From Symsagittifera roscoffensis (lineage: Eukaryota; Xenacoelomorpha; Acoela; Convolutidae): a stretch of 64,000 bases of DNA. Location: the NCBI RefSeq assembly GCF_963678635.1, contig NC_087067.1, positions 4,165,072 through 4,229,071 on the forward strand, written 5' to 3'. The position numbers and the translations under genes are program-made. The notes beneath the pieces are model-generated. The model searched no databases. It worked only from the letters and a program-made list of their open reading frames with translations, and was not told the origin of the DNA. This document shows positions 61,001-64,000 of the stretch, piece after piece. Position 1 is the stretch's first letter. Each line of letters begins with the position of its first letter.

Positions 61001-63870
61001 CAATCTTTTTAAATAATATTTGAAGAGTACTGTTGTCTTCAGATCACATTTAAAAAGATATTTCAACTGTGATCTTTTTTCAGAAAATTAGGGAAGCTTG
61101 AATACCGACAATTTGGCCAATTTGGGACAATAACGCGAGATATATTTCACGCTATTACCGCATGAGCGGAGATTTGATGCGTTTTATATTACGCAGAATA
61201 TACCACTGTACTTTACATGGCGCGTGGTCTTGACTATCAAAAAAAACATCAAAAAAAAGTTGACACTTCAATTTTTTTTTGATATTTTCATCAATTTTTT
61301 TTTAAATTACTCCATAGAAAATAAAACGCAGTCAGAACTTTTAAGGCTTTGCTCTGACACGATCAGTTTTGTTAAAACTTTTTCCCCTTTAATTTGGGAG
61401 TTTAAGCGCGAAAATATTCATTTTCGTGGCGAGATAACCCTCATTTAAGATTAGTGCAAACTTTTTTGAGGCAAGTCAGTTGTTCACAAAAACTCTATAT
61501 AGGACTGAAATTGTAAAACTTCTTATTGGACATTTGCTGATACAAGAGGAAAAACAAATTACAAGAAAAACTTCAAAATTTATAATTTATCAAGTTTTTC
61601 AAAAACTATATGTGCCCAATTAAATGACAGTCAAAGTTTTTGAGGATTTTCCATGATACGTATAGTTTCGTTGCTCTTGTTTTTTGTTCTTATAATGAGT
61701 TAGTACAAAACTGGCATCTCGTGAAAAAACTCTGTATTGCTTGACCTGGTTTAGTTGATAGCTCTTAAATCTTCATAAATTACCAAATTTTCCGACATTT
61801 TCATGCTGTAAATTCGCTTGTTTTCTGGATAAAGGTTGTTTTTGCCTTTTTTTGGGAAATTTTTTTTCGGAAACAAAATTTTTTCAAAGCAAATTTGCTG
61901 CCTTAACTAATTTAAAACTCACGGATACTTGCACACATAAGTTTTTAAGATCTTGCTCTTGCAGAAAAAGAAATATCTAGCTATGTGCGAAACAAATTTT
62001 CAATGACTTAACCAATTCCCATTTTATTACAATGGTTATCCGATGACATTTTTGCCGCTAAGCAGCCGCCGTCGTGAAGAAGTTTTAAATTCGCTGTTAA
62101 CATCAGTTCAAAGTTATTTTGGTTTAATTCAAAGGATTTGAACTCAAAACATTACCACCTCAAGTAACCATCTAATGGAAAAAACTGCTAAGGAAATCTA
62201 GATGTTAGTAATTTTTTCTCCCTTTTTTCTTTTATCTCTGCAAATTTTGGAATAAACCTAAAAATTTTAGTTCTTAACCTACAAGAATTGGCTACTTATC
62301 AATATAAAGTATTCAATAGTTTTTTTGCCCCCAGCCGTTTAGGAGGAACACAAAACAATGTGTGTGTAACCTGATAGCTCAATAGCAAAACCCTTCTAAA
62401 AATTGAACTGCCCTTTTTTTTGAAGTGTAGCAAGAATCTCAATTTTAACGCTACCAAAAGGTGCATTCGCATCTCTTTTCAGGGATCTCAGATCAAAATA
62501 AAAATTGATTTGAGCACAATAAAGCTAAATGCGTGTAATTCTAATCAGCAAATGAAATCTACTGCTAAAGATATGTAGATCAAGAGATCGATCCCCCGAG
62601 GGACCAGAGGGTTGTTAAATTCGACTGAATAAAAAACCAACCTAGCATACATATTCCTCATCTTCTTCGAAAGTCGCAACAAAAAAATCGCTTTGATAGC
62701 TCAATATAATGCATTTTAAGATTTGAAGTGCATTCATTTTTACAGTTTAACAATGATCTCAATGCTTCAGAAAGTTTTAATTATCGAATTATTGAGAATG
62801 AAACAAAAACATGTTCATCATAAGAAATGCACCAGTTTAGTTTAGTTCATTTAATGGAAATGATGTGCAAAAGAGACGTAGAATTCACTGACTTCAAATT
62901 GTTTGCCCTTTTTTGACACCGTTTCTTCTCAAGTTTTTGACCAAATTGAAAAAAATAGACCATGTTCTGCCTGTCATAGTCTGTATACAATAATTTAATT
63001 TTTTCCGTTTTTTCCGTTCAGCCAATTAGGGAGAATAGTGTAACAAAAGCCTATCACAGAAAGACACATACGAGACATTTATCAAAAGGATAGGTTTACA
63101 AATTGTTTTTTTTTTTTCATTTTTTGTGAGAACAAAGAAGCACTAAAAGGAAAAGTTTTACCATTTTTGCGTTATTAAATGCCAACTTTTTTCAATCTTG
63201 GAAAAGAAATCGATAAATTGTATCAATTGTATAAATTTTGAATGTTAGTTGCTCCTGTTTTTCATAACTAGGCCTTTTTTATAACGTGATTTGTCGGTGT
63301 TGGAAAACCTCCAATTGTGTTTTTAATTGGCAAATAATCGGCAAATTGGTTTCTTTTCCAATGTTTAAAAAAAGGAAGACTTCGATAATTTAGAAACCCA
63401 TGACTTCAATTTTTAACCATAAAACTTGTTTTCTTTCAAAGTACTGAGAAAAATTACTTGAGGGAATCAAAATTTTTTTCAACTATCGCTTTGCCCTAAA
63501 ATATTACCCAAGCAGATGGTATCTGTTACAAAAGTTCCATTTTCCAGATTAAATAGCCTGTATTGAAAAGTTACCTAATTCCAGCTAAATTCCAGCTAAA
63601 TTCCAGCTAAAAAATTCGTAAATAAAACAAGCTTCAACCAAATCGACCAAAAACTTTAATTCATTCACTTCAGTTTGGTTACTTTAAAGTTCTCTTCAAA
63701 TGGAGTAAGTTATAAGGGACTTTTTCTCGTAAGAGAAGTATTGTTTTCCTCAAACTACTATTCTAGTTTTTCAGATTGAGGTATACTTTAAAATGTTTCA
63801 ATCAGTGTAGAAAACGTGGAATTTTCCAAGGTTCCGCAGTCAATTTTTTAAGCAAACAGGATCTGAACAA
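58071..63870. other. AT-rich region without recognised genes
   Basis: Nearly 6 kb of AT-rich DNA with long homopolymer runs. Apart from the degenerate GGAATCCGC repeat at 58.93-59.47 kb and an 11-bp triple repeat (ttccagctaaa) near 63,580-63,613, I see no gene, conserved protein motif or RNA gene. The open frames present are short and of low complexity. Confidence 0.6.
58930..59470. repeat. Degenerate GGAATCCGC-rich repeat
   Basis: The motif ggaatccgcaaattttaagc and variants (gaatccac, gaatcagc, gaatccgcc) recur about 14 times, closest together at 59,215-59,320 with a period of about 22 bp. No family is recognised. Confidence 0.6.
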
Positions 63871-63873
63871 AAT

Positions 63874-64000
63874 TAGATCTAGGATTTTCTCAAAGGGGTT
63901 TTAAAAAATTTTGAAGAGTAGATCGACTAAAAGGGTTTTCTGAAGTCTTCCATTCACTACAAAACTATCTTTTTCGACAAAATCTTATAGATGGTCGACC
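63874..64000. mobile_element. Truncated second copy of the hAT-type MITE
   Basis: gatctaggattttctcaaag, then a run of g, and ttttgaagagtagatcgac follow the left part of the complete MITE (gatctaggattttctcgag, ttttgacgaac, ggtcgacc). The first bases (CAGGGGCG) are lost or changed, and the window ends inside the copy. Confidence 0.6.

Overview
The window is from an animal nuclear genome, most likely an invertebrate. The host DNA is AT-rich with long runs of T and A. Genes have spliceosomal GT-AG introns, and there are two animal-type genes: a very long multi-Tudor protein and an animal GH35 beta-galactosidase. The mobile elements are metazoan types: Ty3/gypsy, BEL/Pao, two kinds of non-LTR element, hAT-like MITEs and tRNA-derived SINE-like repeats. 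I cannot name the phylum from sequence alone.

Layout. 1-14.3 kb: a large, apparently intact Ty3/gypsy-type retroelement on the minus strand. It has one uninterrupted gag-pol frame of 2832 codons, a second frame overlapping its end that encodes a macro-domain-like protein, and the start of a third frame running off the left edge. Upstream of gag-pol lie about 4 kb of non-coding leader or LTR-like DNA with stem-loop duplications and a recurring GGAGGGT motif. 14.6-43.4 kb: a plus-strand gene of eight coding exons that I joined by splice sites and reading phase. The sum is 12,303 nt, an exact multiple of three, giving 4100 residues with about 18 Tudor-like repeats and an Arg/Gly-rich linker. Its introns hold many mobile-element relics: an RLE-type non-LTR fragment, satellite arrays, tRNA-derived SINE-like copies, an 8-bp-TSD MITE, a minus-strand BEL/Pao relic with an internal triplication, and a LINE reverse-transcriptase relic split by a TIR repeat. 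43.4-47.8 kb: intergenic repeats. 47.85-50.55 kb: a complete three-exon GH35 beta-galactosidase of 633 residues with a signal peptide. 50.8-58.1 kb: dead mobile elements (hAT-like relic, minus-strand gag relic, minisatellite, plus-strand BEL/Pao relic with a 397-bp hAT-type MITE nested in its integrase end). 58.1-64 kb: AT-rich DNA without recognisable genes, with a degenerate GGAATCCGC repeat and a truncated second copy of the hAT-type MITE at the right edge.

Together. Tudor proteins of this kind scaffold the germline piRNA machinery by binding methylated arginines on PIWI proteins. The locus therefore pairs a likely transposon-silencing gene with a recently active retroelement just upstream and with introns full of older element debris. 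The two points I find most unusual are the macro-domain-like protein carried by the gypsy element and the very high number of Tudor repeats, of which only five keep the aromatic-Gly-Asn signature of methylarginine binding.
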